DNA of 33,558 nucleotides from Candidatus Bathyarchaeota archaeon. Its GTDB lineage: Archaea; Thermoproteota; Bathyarchaeia; Bathyarchaeales; Bathycorpusculaceae. This document shows, in pieces, positions 9,106-16,236 of the stretch. The position numbers were made by a program, and so were the translations under genes. Position 1 is the stretch's first letter; the number at the start of each line of letters is the position of its first letter. The notes under the pieces were generated by a model that worked only from the letters and a program-made list of their open reading frames with translations, ran no database searches and had not been told where the DNA came from. Location: positions 1-33,558 of the forward strand of contig JAOZHU010000013.1 in assembly GCA_026014705.1 (NCBI GenBank), given 5' to 3'.

Positions 9106-9378
9106 ATGGTGACCGCGCGAACCCAAGTTCTCCACGAACCACAACTAGACACGTTACTCATGGTTGAAAAAGCCATCATAGACGCCGAAGAATACCCGAC
9201 AAGAACTGAACTCTGGAAAAGCTTACCCAGAAAAATGCAGTACCAAACCTTCAAACGCATACTGGACTATCTGGAAGCCTCAGGAAAAATCGCCTACGAC
9301 AAGAAAAAAATCATCTACACCGGCGTCAACAACCCCAAACTAGAAGCCCTAATCAAATCAAGCGTAAGAATCCTCTAG
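9106..9378 (+). CDS. Small winged-helix protein, probable antitoxin or regulator paired with RelE-like toxin
   Basis: The 90-residue product starts MVTARTQVLHEPQLDTLLMVEKAI. It continues with a helix-turn-helix-like segment (YPTRTELWKSLPRKMQYQTFKRILDYLE) and a wing (GKIAYDKKKIIYTG). The start can be ATG at 9106 or GTG at 9109. Family and target are not known to me beyond general resemblance to archaeal winged-helix proteins. Its stop codon shares the tetranucleotide CTAG (9375-9378) with the stop of the RelE-like gene on the opposite strand, so the two genes are tail to tail and physically inseparable. That arrangement and the palindromic promoter suggest a toxin-antitoxin pair, though such pairs are normally co-directional. 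Confidence 0.75.
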   Translation: MVTARTQVLHEPQLDTLLMVEKAIIDAEEYPTRTELWKSLPRKMQYQTFKRILDYLEASGKIAYDKKKIIYTGVNNPKLEALIKSSVRIL

Positions 9379-9698
9379 GTTGTTCTGTAACCAAACACCT
9401 TATCGTATTCCTGATGCGACAACACATCCAAAATAAACGGACAACCATTCACAATCGTGTAACACGCGCGAAACCCCTCAGGAAGACTGTACCTGTACAA
9501 GTTATTCACGCCATAATGTTCAAGGTACCGTTTAGGAATCTGACTTTTCCTAATCAACTCGCCCGCGTACACGTTCTCCCTCAAAACCTCCTTCATATCA
9601 CCAACCCACTTGGAAATCTTGCTTTGCGCCCCAACCTTTCTTAGAAGCTCGGCAAGCTCTTCAGAAATGAACACTTTAGACGCGGGTCTCCGAACCAT
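9375..9698 (-). CDS. RelE/ParE-superfamily toxin-like protein
   Basis: The 107-residue protein has the core of the RelE fold in its second half: YRYSLPEGFRACYTIV, then FILDVLSHQEYDKVFGY. It ends RTT after the final Tyr, typical of archaeal RelE homologues whose C-terminal basic and aromatic residues contribute to ribosome-dependent mRNA cleavage. Length suits the family. The ATG at 9698 gives MVRRPASKVFISEELAELL. No classical RelB-like antitoxin is adjacent; the only close gene is the convergent winged-helix gene. It could instead be a solitary RelE homologue. Confidence 0.75.
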   Translation of the reverse strand: MVRRPASKVFISEELAELLRKVGAQSKISKWVGDMKEVLRENVYAGELIRKSQIPKRYLEHYGVNNLYRYSLPEGFRACYTIVNGCPFILDVLSHQEYDKVFGYRTT

Positions 9699-9750
9699 GC
9701 AAAAGAATTAACAAGGGCAGCACGTTTAAGCCTTATCCATCAAACCCAAA

Positions 9751-9803
9751 ACAGCCCTATGCAGGTGCTTTATATAAGGGGGTTATAGCCTTTTCCAAGC
9801 GCT
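9751..9803 (+). repeat. 53-nt promoter-like direct repeat, copy 2
   Basis: This is the second copy of the 7801-7852 element, with seven substitutions and one extra T. TTTATATAA inside it would start a transcript near 9798. The fumarase gene downstream has its own closer TATA box, so this copy may drive a separate short RNA or a longer alternative leader. Confidence 0.7.
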
Positions 9804-9850
9804 CACGCGACGAACCACAGCATACCAAATTATAAGTACAAGTCGCACTC

Positions 9851-9858
9851 TATAAAAG
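9851..9858 (+). promoter_or_regulatory. TATA box for leaderless fumarase mRNA
   Basis: TATAAAAG lies about 20 nt before the GTG at 9874. At normal archaeal spacing, transcription would begin at or next to the start codon, so the mRNA is probably leaderless. No ribosome-binding site precedes the GTG, in agreement. Confidence 0.55.
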
Positions 9859-9873
9859 AACACCGACAAACAA

Positions 9874-10758
9874 GTGAAACCCACCTTGAACCTGACACGC
9901 ACCATAGAAAACACAGCCATCAACCTCATAAAACAAGCAGTCACCTACCTGCCAGAAGACATCAAACAAGCACTCCAAAAAGCCTACACTGAAGAAACAA
10001 ACACAACCGCAAAAACACAACTAAAAACCATCCTCTGCAACATCGCACTAGCCGAAAAACACCAAACCCCAATATGCCAAGACACAGGCACAATAACATT
10101 CTACCTCAAAGCAGGCACACAAATGCCAAACCTACACACGATAGAAAAGACGCTAACCACCGCAACACAAAAAGCCACAAAAGAAATCCCACTCAGACCA
10201 AACGCCATCCACCCATTCAACCAAAAAAACACAGAAACCAACACAGGCAAACACACACCACCAATACACTGGGAAATCACCAACAGCAACTACTTGGAGC
10301 TAACAGTCATGCCAAAAGGCGGAGGATCCGAAAACGTCTCCGCTGTCAAGATGCTGCTTCCCACCGATGGCATAAGCGGCTTGAAAAAGTTCGTGATTGA
10401 CGCTGTCATAGCCGCTGGCGCTCAACCGTGCCCACCAACCATTTTGGGCGTTGGAGTTGGCGGTGGAGCAGACACAGCAATAGCCTTAGCGAAAAAGGCA
10501 CTGCTCAAGCCCTTGAACGAAGCCAACGCCGACCCAGAAATCGCCCGCCTAGAACAAGAACTTCTGGAAGCAACAAACATGACAGGCATAGGACCCATGG
10601 GACTAGGCGGAAAAACCACGGTGCTAGGCGTTCACATAGACTACGCGCACAGGCATCCAGCATCGTTTCCAGCAGCCATTGCCTTCAGCTGCTGGGTTGC
10701 GCGACGCGCTTCTGCAAGAATCACTGCTGACGGCACAGTAGAGTACTTAACGCATTGA
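9874..10758 (+). CDS. Class I fumarate hydratase (or tartrate dehydratase) alpha subunit
   Basis: The 294-residue protein matches the alpha half of the two-subunit iron-sulfur fumarases. PICQDTGTITFYLKAG (Cys68), QPCPPTILGVGVGGGAD (Cys186) and AFSCWVARRA (Cys273) provide three cluster cysteines, and MPKGGGSENVS lies between. The enzyme interconverts fumarate and malate; tartrate dehydratase alpha subunits look alike. The start is GTG at 9874, without a ribosome-binding site. The beta subunit gene, required for activity, is not in the window. The first half of the coding strand (to about 10310) is very poor in G, then composition becomes ordinary, although the protein reads normally across the change. 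Confidence 0.88.
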   Translation: MKPTLNLTRTIENTAINLIKQAVTYLPEDIKQALQKAYTEETNTTAKTQLKTILCNIALAEKHQTPICQDTGTITFYLKAGTQMPNLHTIEKTLTTATQKATKEIPLRPNAIHPFNQKNTETNTGKHTPPIHWEITNSNYLELTVMPKGGGSENVSAVKMLLPTDGISGLKKFVIDAVIAAGAQPCPPTILGVGVGGGADTAIALAKKALLKPLNEANADPEIARLEQELLEATNMTGIGPMGLGGKTTVLGVHIDYAHRHPASFPAAIAFSCWVARRASARITADGTVEYLTH

Positions 10759-11007
10759 CGCACAAAAAGCAGCACATATTGAACCGTAATTTTGCAGCGT
10801 ATTCTTGCTGCCTGAAATTTTTTCATTTGCTCTCTCCGAGAATCAACCGTTTCATAATGCTTGCTTCTTGGTTGTTTTTGTTCGAAAATATTCTTTCACA
10901 AGTTTTATATTCACATAGAGGAAAATAAATTGCTTGATAATGGTCTGAATCGGCATCGGCATCTGATGCTAGAAGGACATTGGATGTAAAAAGGTGGCAG
11001 GTTACCC

Positions 11008-11289
11008 TTGCATCGAGAGAGAAAGGTGCTGAAACGCGGTTGGGACAGCATCACGATTGACCTCTTAGCCGCCGCTCTGCAGCCTGAAAAGAGAATGCGC
11101 ATAATGTATAAAGCGAATTTGAATTTTGACCGGTTCAAACGGTACTTTTACGATTTGCTGGAGAAAGGCTTCATTGAAAAAATGGAAGACAATGACGGGC
11201 ATGCATTCTATAAAACTTCGGAACGGGGAAAAACACTGCTTGCAGCCCTCAGGAAAGCGCATGACCTAGCAAATCTTGATGCCCCGTGA
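11008..11289 (+). CDS. Winged-helix protein with RIMYxANL motif (HTH_45/ArnR1-like)
   Basis: The 93-residue protein has a first helix, then the recognition region MRIMYKANLNFDRFKRYFYDLLEKGFIE and a wing with YKTSERGKTLL. This is the small archaeal winged-helix family (PF14947-like) related to ArnR1-type regulators. A TTG at 11008 follows AAGGTGG (10991-10997), a fair ribosome-binding site. TTTTATATT at 10901-10909 may be its TATA box. Two more genes in the window encode the same core (12036 and 32639), all next to surface-protein genes. Regulation of envelope genes is plausible but not shown. Confidence 0.8.
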   Translation: MHRERKVLKRGWDSITIDLLAAALQPEKRMRIMYKANLNFDRFKRYFYDLLEKGFIEKMEDNDGHAFYKTSERGKTLLAALRKAHDLANLDAP

Positions 11290-11346
11290 CACTTCCGCAG
11301 ATTTTGAATTTTGGATACAGTTTTAAAATAGCGCTTGCGGCTCAAG

Positions 11347-11652
11347 TTAGGTTGCTGATGCACGCATAGACTTGTGCGGTTTTTTCTTGTATAGTCCCCA
11401 AGGCTCCAACTTGAGCTCGTGTCGTGCTTCTGGAGGCTGTTTAGCTTGAATTGGCAATAGGTTCTGCCACTCGTCCAAGATTCTTATTCTGCAGCTTCCT
11501 TTTTCGTATTCGTACTCTACTATGCCGTTTTCGCAGAGAAACTGTGCGAATTCTACGAGCTTGTCTCCTTGCGTTTTCAGCAGTTTTGACAGTTCGCTGG
11601 CGCTGTGCCATTTGCCGTCGTTGAGAACGGCGAACAGTTTACCTACGTTCAA
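11347..11652 (-). CDS. Small winged-helix protein of unknown function
   Basis: The 101-residue product begins MNVGKLFAVLNDGKWHSASELSKLLKT and continues ENGIVEYEYEKGSCRIRI, a simple winged-helix pattern covering the first 60 residues. The basic C-terminus (YKKKPHKSMRASAT) has no clear domain. The start is TTG at 11652. It converges with the winged-helix gene ending at 11289 and points away from the next gene. I do not recognise a specific family or target; it is most likely a DNA-binding regulator. Confidence 0.65.
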   Translation of the reverse strand: MNVGKLFAVLNDGKWHSASELSKLLKTQGDKLVEFAQFLCENGIVEYEYEKGSCRIRILDEWQNLLPIQAKQPPEARHELKLEPWGLYKKKPHKSMRASAT

Positions 11653-12035
11653 TTTTAATCATTTTGTACTCTATTGGGGCGCATTTAAATTGTGAGGAAC
11701 CTGTGGTAGGGTTTGGTTTGAATTTTACTTCTATATTTTTTAGTGGCTATTTTATAGAAAAGTGCTGGCGGAGATTTTATATTTTTAAGCCCTATTTGCG
11801 CTTTATACTTCTAAGCAGTTGTTTTTGAGCCTTACTTTTCGTTCTTCACGTTTTATAAACTTACAGAGCGATGTTCTGGGTTTAGAGGAGAAGGCAAAAC
11901 AAACTTTTGGTTTATTTTTCCGCTCCGGCTGCACGGAGGGATTGGTTACTCCTGAGAGTAACGGTTTTAACTTCAGAATATTGAAGCAGCCTTGCAGGTT
12001 GGTTTTTGTGCGGCTGGTTTAGTTAGTTTGGGCAG
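11653..12035. other. AT-rich intergenic region with several TATA-like boxes
   Basis: No convincing gene is present. TATA-like sequences occur at 11774-11782 (TTTTATATT) and 11805-11812 (CTTTATAC), both facing the winged-helix gene at 12036. A 67-codon open frame at 11819-12022 has no start context and no recognisable domain. The region probably holds divergent promoters for the flanking regulators. Confidence 0.4.
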
Positions 12036-12461
12036 GTGAATTGTTACTTCCATTGCGGAATTGGATTGGGTGTTTGTGTGGTGTTTTTGGGTTTCGGGAA
12101 AGACGACAGCAAGAACAGGGATAAGCTGGAAATTGTGCGTGACATGCTGCTCGCCGTGGTGGGCAAAGTGAAGAAAACTAGGATAATGTATCAGGCTAAT
12201 TTGAATTATAGCCAAGTGGAGAAGTATTTGAGTTTGCTTTTAAGAAACGATTTGATAGAGTGTGACGGTGACTCCTGTTATTCGCTTACGCTTAGAGGCA
12301 AGGATTTTCTGAAGTCTTATGCTGCTTATGTTGATAAATGTGGTCGTGTCAAGAAGGAAGTGGAGCGAACCGCCAAAGACCGCGTTCAACTGGAAAGCTT
12401 GTTTTTCAATAATGAATGTGGTAGCAAGCAAGCGTTAGCTAAGAAAGACGCACAAAAGTAA
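12036..12461 (+). CDS. Winged-helix protein with RIMYxANL motif (HTH_45/ArnR1-like)
   Basis: The recognisable protein starts around DDSKNRDKLEIVRDMLLAVV. It contains KTRIMYQANLNYSQVEKYLSLLL, a wing with YSLTLRGKDFL, and a basic C-terminal helix that may form a coiled coil. This is the same small archaeal winged-helix family as at 11008 and 32639. GTG at 12036 gives 141 residues; TTG at 12087 gives a more typical N-terminus and may be the true start. It precedes a secreted protein gene by about 200 nt. Confidence 0.75.
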   Translation: MNCYFHCGIGLGVCVVFLGFGKDDSKNRDKLEIVRDMLLAVVGKVKKTRIMYQANLNYSQVEKYLSLLLRNDLIECDGDSCYSLTLRGKDFLKSYAAYVDKCGRVKKEVERTAKDRVQLESLFFNNECGSKQALAKKDAQK

Positions 12462-12608
12462 AGGCTAAACCACAAGTTATCAAAAACTTTTTGCGTGTTT
12501 TACGATTCTGTGGCGACAACAGAGCGTGCGTTTGATTTTTCTCGGTTTCAACAGGGTCATGGAGTATAGAAAAATTAACTAGAATATTGCCCTCGTTTTT
12601 CCATGGCA

Positions 12609-12617
12609 GTTTATAAG
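12609..12617 (+). promoter_or_regulatory. TATA box upstream of secreted protein gene
   Basis: GTTTATAAG lies about 50 nt before the ATG at 12664. A start near 12637 would leave a short leader, and the mRNA carries AAGGT (12651-12655) as a ribosome-binding site. Confidence 0.45.
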
Positions 12618-12663
12618 CAAAAATCGTAACAGCATCGGTGAGGAGAATGGAAGGTACCGAGAT

Positions 12664-13137
12664 ATGAAAATCAAGAACATAGTGGCTTTGGTTGTCTGCA
12701 TCGCAAGCTTTGCTTTAATCGTTAACATGGCTTATGCAGCTTCTGCTACGTGGGCGACAATTTCAGTCGAAGACAGTAGCGGAAAACAAAAAGTAGAATT
12801 TGACGTAGGAGAGACCGTTTATCTGAAGTGGACAGCAAACGGCGACGTCGACATAGTTGTAACCTACTACGAGACTGAGGATGACCCCACTGGAGACCCT
12901 ACATCCTTCAACTGGTATAATCAGCCCTCTTCGGGTACTGTGTCTTTTGAACCAGATGCGGTTGGTTTCTATGAGGTTTCTTGTACTGGTGCAACAAAAA
13001 AGAGGCTGCTTGCTTATGGAACGTTCTTCGTGATTCCCGAAAGCATTTTGGGAACGCTGATGGCGACAGCGGCGTGTTTCGCGGCGTTTGGCGCATTCAG
13101 ATACAACCGCTCCAAAAAACTTCACGGACACAACTAG
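12664..13137 (+). CDS. Secreted, C-terminally anchored protein; possible archaeosortase substrate
   Basis: The 157-residue protein has an N-terminal signal peptide (residues 1-26, ending AYAA) and a beta-rich domain (WATISVEDSSGKQKVEFDVGETVYLKW). The C-terminus is FFVIPESILG followed by a hydrophobic helix (130-145) and a basic tail RYNRSKK. A short Pro-Glu motif, a membrane helix and basic residues make up the tripartite signal of PEF- and PEFG-type archaeosortase targets. Here the motif is PES. The archaeosortase gene at the window end is a possible enzyme. A plain C-terminal membrane anchor is the alternative. The domain itself is not one I can name. Confidence 0.7.
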   Translation: MKIKNIVALVVCIASFALIVNMAYAASATWATISVEDSSGKQKVEFDVGETVYLKWTANGDVDIVVTYYETEDDPTGDPTSFNWYNQPSSGTVSFEPDAVGFYEVSCTGATKKRLLAYGTFFVIPESILGTLMATAACFAAFGAFRYNRSKKLHGHN

Positions 13138-13186
13138 CCCACAAGCAATCGCTTATGCTGCAGAGTGATTAAGGAGTGAGCCAAAA

Positions 13187-13939
13187 GTGGTCCTGAAATA
13201 TCGAGCCGCAAAGTGGGCTCCGACATTCAGCCCGCTTCCCAATGTCAATCAGCACCTGCGTTTTAATGTGGGAATCGCTATTCCCGCTAAGAATGAGGAG
13301 CACAACATTGAATATGTGCTGTCTGGGCTGAAGGGCATCGGCTATCGAAACGTACTAGTTATTGATGGGTTGTCAAGTGATGGTACGCTTAAGGTTGCGG
13401 CGAGAAACGGCGCCAAAATCGTTTTGCAGGATGGATGCGGTAAAGGTGCTGCCGTTCGGCAAGTGTTAAGCAACGACTATTTGAGTGCCGACGCGTTGGT
13501 TTTGATGGATGCTGATGGGTCAATGTCGCCTCAGGAAGTGCCGCGTTTCGTTGAAGCTTTGCGTAATGGCGCTGATGTGGTTAAGGGTTCGCGGTTTGTT
13601 TCAGGAGGCGGCTCCAGCGACATGACGATTGCGCGGAGAATTGGCAATAGCCTGTTCACCATGTGCGTTAATCTGCTGTGGGCTGCAGATTATACGGATA
13701 TGTGTTATGGTTTTGTCGCTTTCAGCCAGAAGGCCATACGCAAGTTGGCTCCGGTTTTGGAATCTAATAATTTTGAGATAGAGACGGAGCTTTTCATTAA
13801 AGCCAAGAAATTAGGTTTGAAGGTTGTTGAAGTTCCAAGCTTTGAATACTCACGGAAAAGCGGAGCCTCTAATCTCCATAGTTTAAGAGATGGGTTTAAA
13901 ATCCTCAGAACAATACTCTTAGAAGCCATACGCAACTGA
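13187..13939 (+). CDS. GT2 glycosyltransferase, dolichol-phosphate mannosyltransferase-like
   Basis: The 250-residue protein has the GT-A fold markers: IAIPAKNEEHNIEYVL at 31-46, VLVIDGLSSDGT, GCGKGAAVRQ, the metal-binding VLMDADGSMSP and VKGSRFVSGG. A hydrophobic MCVNLLWAADYTDMCYGF and a FEIETELFIKAKKLGLKVVEVP motif follow, as in DPM1 and AglD-type enzymes. It should transfer a sugar from a nucleotide donor to a polyprenyl phosphate on the cytosolic face of the membrane. It has no C-terminal membrane helices, so it is the soluble type. The start is GTG at 13187 with AAGGAGTGA upstream. Confidence 0.88.
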   Translation: MVLKYRAAKWAPTFSPLPNVNQHLRFNVGIAIPAKNEEHNIEYVLSGLKGIGYRNVLVIDGLSSDGTLKVAARNGAKIVLQDGCGKGAAVRQVLSNDYLSADALVLMDADGSMSPQEVPRFVEALRNGADVVKGSRFVSGGGSSDMTIARRIGNSLFTMCVNLLWAADYTDMCYGFVAFSQKAIRKLAPVLESNNFEIETELFIKAKKLGLKVVEVPSFEYSRKSGASNLHSLRDGFKILRTILLEAIRN

Positions 13940-14011
13940 AAAGTCAAACACTTCTCTTCTCCGTAGCTTCTGTCTAAGTTCTTAGTTTCAGTTTTATTGA
14001 CGAGGCGAATC

Positions 14012-14512
14012 ATGAATTTGAAGAAGCCAACCGCAATGCTACTTGGATTCTTGTTGCTTCTCCTAGCGTTTTCCACGTTTTGCGTTGCCGAGGTGCAACC
14101 GGATTCTGTCGCCGATGATCTGCAGGCAGTCAGCAACGCCTTTGAAGAAGCTTTCGGCGCGGTTTTGGCGGCTGAGCAGGCAGGCGCGAACGTTACTGTA
14201 CTGCTGGTTCGCTTAAACAGGGCTGGGGATTTGTTGGCGTCGGCTGAAGTGGCCTACAGGCGTGGAGATGCTGGTGCCGCTGCGGAAAGGGCAGATGCTG
14301 CGTTTCAAATCGCTGTGGAAGTCAGGGCGGACGCAGTTGGCGCGGAGGAAGCGGCCTTAGGGGCGTATCAAAACGCGTTGTGGTTCAACAGTTTGTTTTC
14401 TGTGACGGGCGGAGTTGTCTTTGTTGTAGTCTTATTTTTCACGTGGCAGCGAGTCAAGCAACGTCACTTCGGAAAGCTGTGCTGTGAAAAGCCTGAGGTG
14501 GTTGGGCAATGA
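14012..14512 (+). CDS. Secreted or membrane-anchored helical protein, unknown function
   Basis: From the ATG at 14012 the product has 166 residues. A signal peptide (MNLKKPTAMLLGFLLLLLAF) is followed by an alanine-rich helical region of about 90 residues (VSNAFEEAFGAVLAAEQAG, then AYRRGDAGAAAERADAAF), likely coiled-coil. A C-terminal transmembrane helix (VVFVVVLFFTW) and a short basic cytosolic tail end the protein. GAGGCG at 14001-14006 supports this start over the in-frame TTG at 13997. The stop overlaps the start of the next gene (14509) by four bases, so the two are coupled and probably act together at the cell surface. No known domain was recognised. Confidence 0.75.
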   Translation: MNLKKPTAMLLGFLLLLLAFSTFCVAEVQPDSVADDLQAVSNAFEEAFGAVLAAEQAGANVTVLLVRLNRAGDLLASAEVAYRRGDAGAAAERADAAFQIAVEVRADAVGAEEAALGAYQNALWFNSLFSVTGGVVFVVVLFFTWQRVKQRHFGKLCCEKPEVVGQ

Positions 14513-15117
14513 AACTTGCGGATTGCAAGCTTGTTTTCGTCGCTGTAGGCTTAATTGGTGTTTTGCTTATTTCGGCGCCTGTGCTAGGTACACTTGTGCG
14601 TTTTCCAGACGGTGAAGCGTTTTCTGAGCTTTATCTTTTGGGTCCTGAACGCATGGCTGAAAACTTCCCATTCAACATCGCTACAGGACAGAATTTTTCA
14701 GTTTATGTTGGCGCAGGCAACCACATGGGTTCGCCGGCTTATTATGCAATTTACGTAAAATTCGGCGGCAGTGGTGAGCCGTTGCCTAACGCGACAGGCG
14801 GTGTGCCGAGTCCGCTTGAGCCTTTGTTTGAGTACCGTTTTGTGCTGGAAGATGGTGACACGTTTGAGAGACCGTTAAGCTTTTCAGTTGTTGATGCTTC
14901 TTTCTCGGAGAACCAGTCCATGGTTAAGACGGTTGAGGTGAAAGGAGTCAGTTTTGATGTGGATGCGCCTGTTGCGTGGGATGCGGAGCAGCAGGGCTGG
15001 TATTACAGGCTTCTCGTGGAGCTTTGGATTTATAACGCTCAACATCACAAAATCGAATTCACCGATCGCTTTGTCTATCTCCAGTTGAACATGACAGGCA
15101 ACAAGTCTGCAGCATAA
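14509..15117 (+). CDS. Secreted DUF1616-type C-terminal domain protein
   Basis: The 202-residue protein starts with a signal peptide or membrane anchor (residues 1-27). It then carries the extracellular half typical of DUF1616 proteins: FSELYLLGPERMAENFP, GQNFSVYVGAGNHMGSPAYYAIYVKF, and a C-terminal RFVYLQLNMT. Full DUF1616 proteins also have about five membrane helices before this domain; these are missing here. A gene at 31861 encodes such a membrane half without the extracellular domain. The role of DUF1616 proteins is not established, but they occur with surface glycan genes. The ATG at 14509 overlaps the preceding TGA by four bases. Confidence 0.78.
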   Translation: MKLADCKLVFVAVGLIGVLLISAPVLGTLVRFPDGEAFSELYLLGPERMAENFPFNIATGQNFSVYVGAGNHMGSPAYYAIYVKFGGSGEPLPNATGGVPSPLEPLFEYRFVLEDGDTFERPLSFSVVDASFSENQSMVKTVEVKGVSFDVDAPVAWDAEQQGWYYRLLVELWIYNAQHHKIEFTDRFVYLQLNMTGNKSAA

Positions 15118-15177
15118 CAATAAAGCAATCTCGCTTTCTCGGGAATCATTTTTGGATGTTGCTCATTAAAAGGAATA

Positions 15178-16236
15178 ATGTTTGGTCTAAAAGTTCACAC
15201 CTGTTTAGAAAGTGAGGATGGTGGTAAACAAGTGGTATCTGTAGCGGATAAGAAAATGAATGTTGGCATAGTTGGATTGGGCAAAATGGGGCTGCTCCAT
15301 GCGTCTATATTGAATGTTTGGCCAAATGTTCGTCTGGCAGGTTTCTGTGACAAAAGTTGGCTAATGCGTAGGGTTGCAAAGAAAATTTTGAAAGACGTGT
15401 TGGTAACCGATGAGTTAGAGCAATTTATGAATCTTGATCTTGACGTAATTTACGTTACAACTCCAATATCGTCTCACTATAGTGTTGTTAAAACAATTAT
15501 TTCTAAGCGTCTTGCGAAACATTTATTCGTGGAGAAAACGCTTACGCGGACTCTTTCTGAGTCTGAAGACATCTGCGCTTTATCGAAAAACTACGGCGGT
15601 AACACGATGGTCGGTTACATGAAGCGGTTTTGTGTAACCTTCAAAAAGGCAAAGGAATTATTAGACAAAAAAGTGTTAGGTGCCTTGCGGTCTTTTGATG
15701 CATATGCGTATTCATCTGATTTTGCTGAAGTAGAGCAAGGTTCCACCCTATCTTTGAAACGAGGGGGATGCCTTTTAGACATAGGTTCGCACATCTCGGA
15801 CATAGCACTTTGGTTTTTCGGTGACCTGCGAGTCAAATCTGCGCGAATAAAATCTTCAATAACGCAGGGCTCCATAGATTCAATCAATTTCAGTGTTGAC
15901 GGTTCAGACAATCTTAGTGGCAATTTTGATGTCTCATGGGTTGAGAGCGGATATCGAATGCCCGAATTCGGAATAGTCATAAAAGGAAGTAATGGGGTTC
16001 TAACGGTGGATGACTATGAACTAAGACTCGAGTTGCACGGCGCTAACCCGCTAACATATTATAGACAAGACCTTAAGGACAGCGTATTTTTTGCGCTCGG
16101 CGAATCCGAATACTTCCGAGAAGATGAGTATTTTATAAGATCTATACTTAATGGAGATAGTTCAGAACCCACTTTTAGCACCGCCAAAAAAGTTGATGCT
16201 CTATTGGAATCAGCGAGGTGTAAAACAGATGAATGA
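15178..16236 (+). CDS. Gfo/Idh/MocA-family sugar oxidoreductase
   Basis: The core begins MNVGIVGLGKMGLLHASIL, a Rossmann nucleotide-binding motif. It continues with VIYVTTPISSHYSV, HLFVEKTLTRTLSE (the family's EKP-type lysine region reads EKT) and GGCLLDIGSHISDIALWFFG, the conserved G-x-H region. Family members oxidise or reduce sugar nucleotides or inositols with NAD(P). The ATG at 15178 (AAAGGA upstream) gives 352 residues; the ATG at 15256, directly before the Rossmann strand, gives the more usual N-terminus. It opens the T-rich glycan locus and overlaps the next gene by eight bases. A role in making a modified sugar for this locus is inferred from context. Confidence 0.88.
   Translation: MFGLKVHTCLESEDGGKQVVSVADKKMNVGIVGLGKMGLLHASILNVWPNVRLAGFCDKSWLMRRVAKKILKDVLVTDELEQFMNLDLDVIYVTTPISSHYSVVKTIISKRLAKHLFVEKTLTRTLSESEDICALSKNYGGNTMVGYMKRFCVTFKKAKELLDKKVLGALRSFDAYAYSSDFAEVEQGSTLSLKRGGCLLDIGSHISDIALWFFGDLRVKSARIKSSITQGSIDSINFSVDGSDNLSGNFDVSWVESGYRMPEFGIVIKGSNGVLTVDDYELRLELHGANPLTYYRQDLKDSVFFALGESEYFREDEYFIRSILNGDSSEPTFSTAKKVDALLESARCKTDE

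Noticed and set aside
11819-12022. 67-codon open frame before the second winged-helix gene
   Set aside because: No domain, no ribosome-binding site and TATA-like boxes within it; treated as intergenic.
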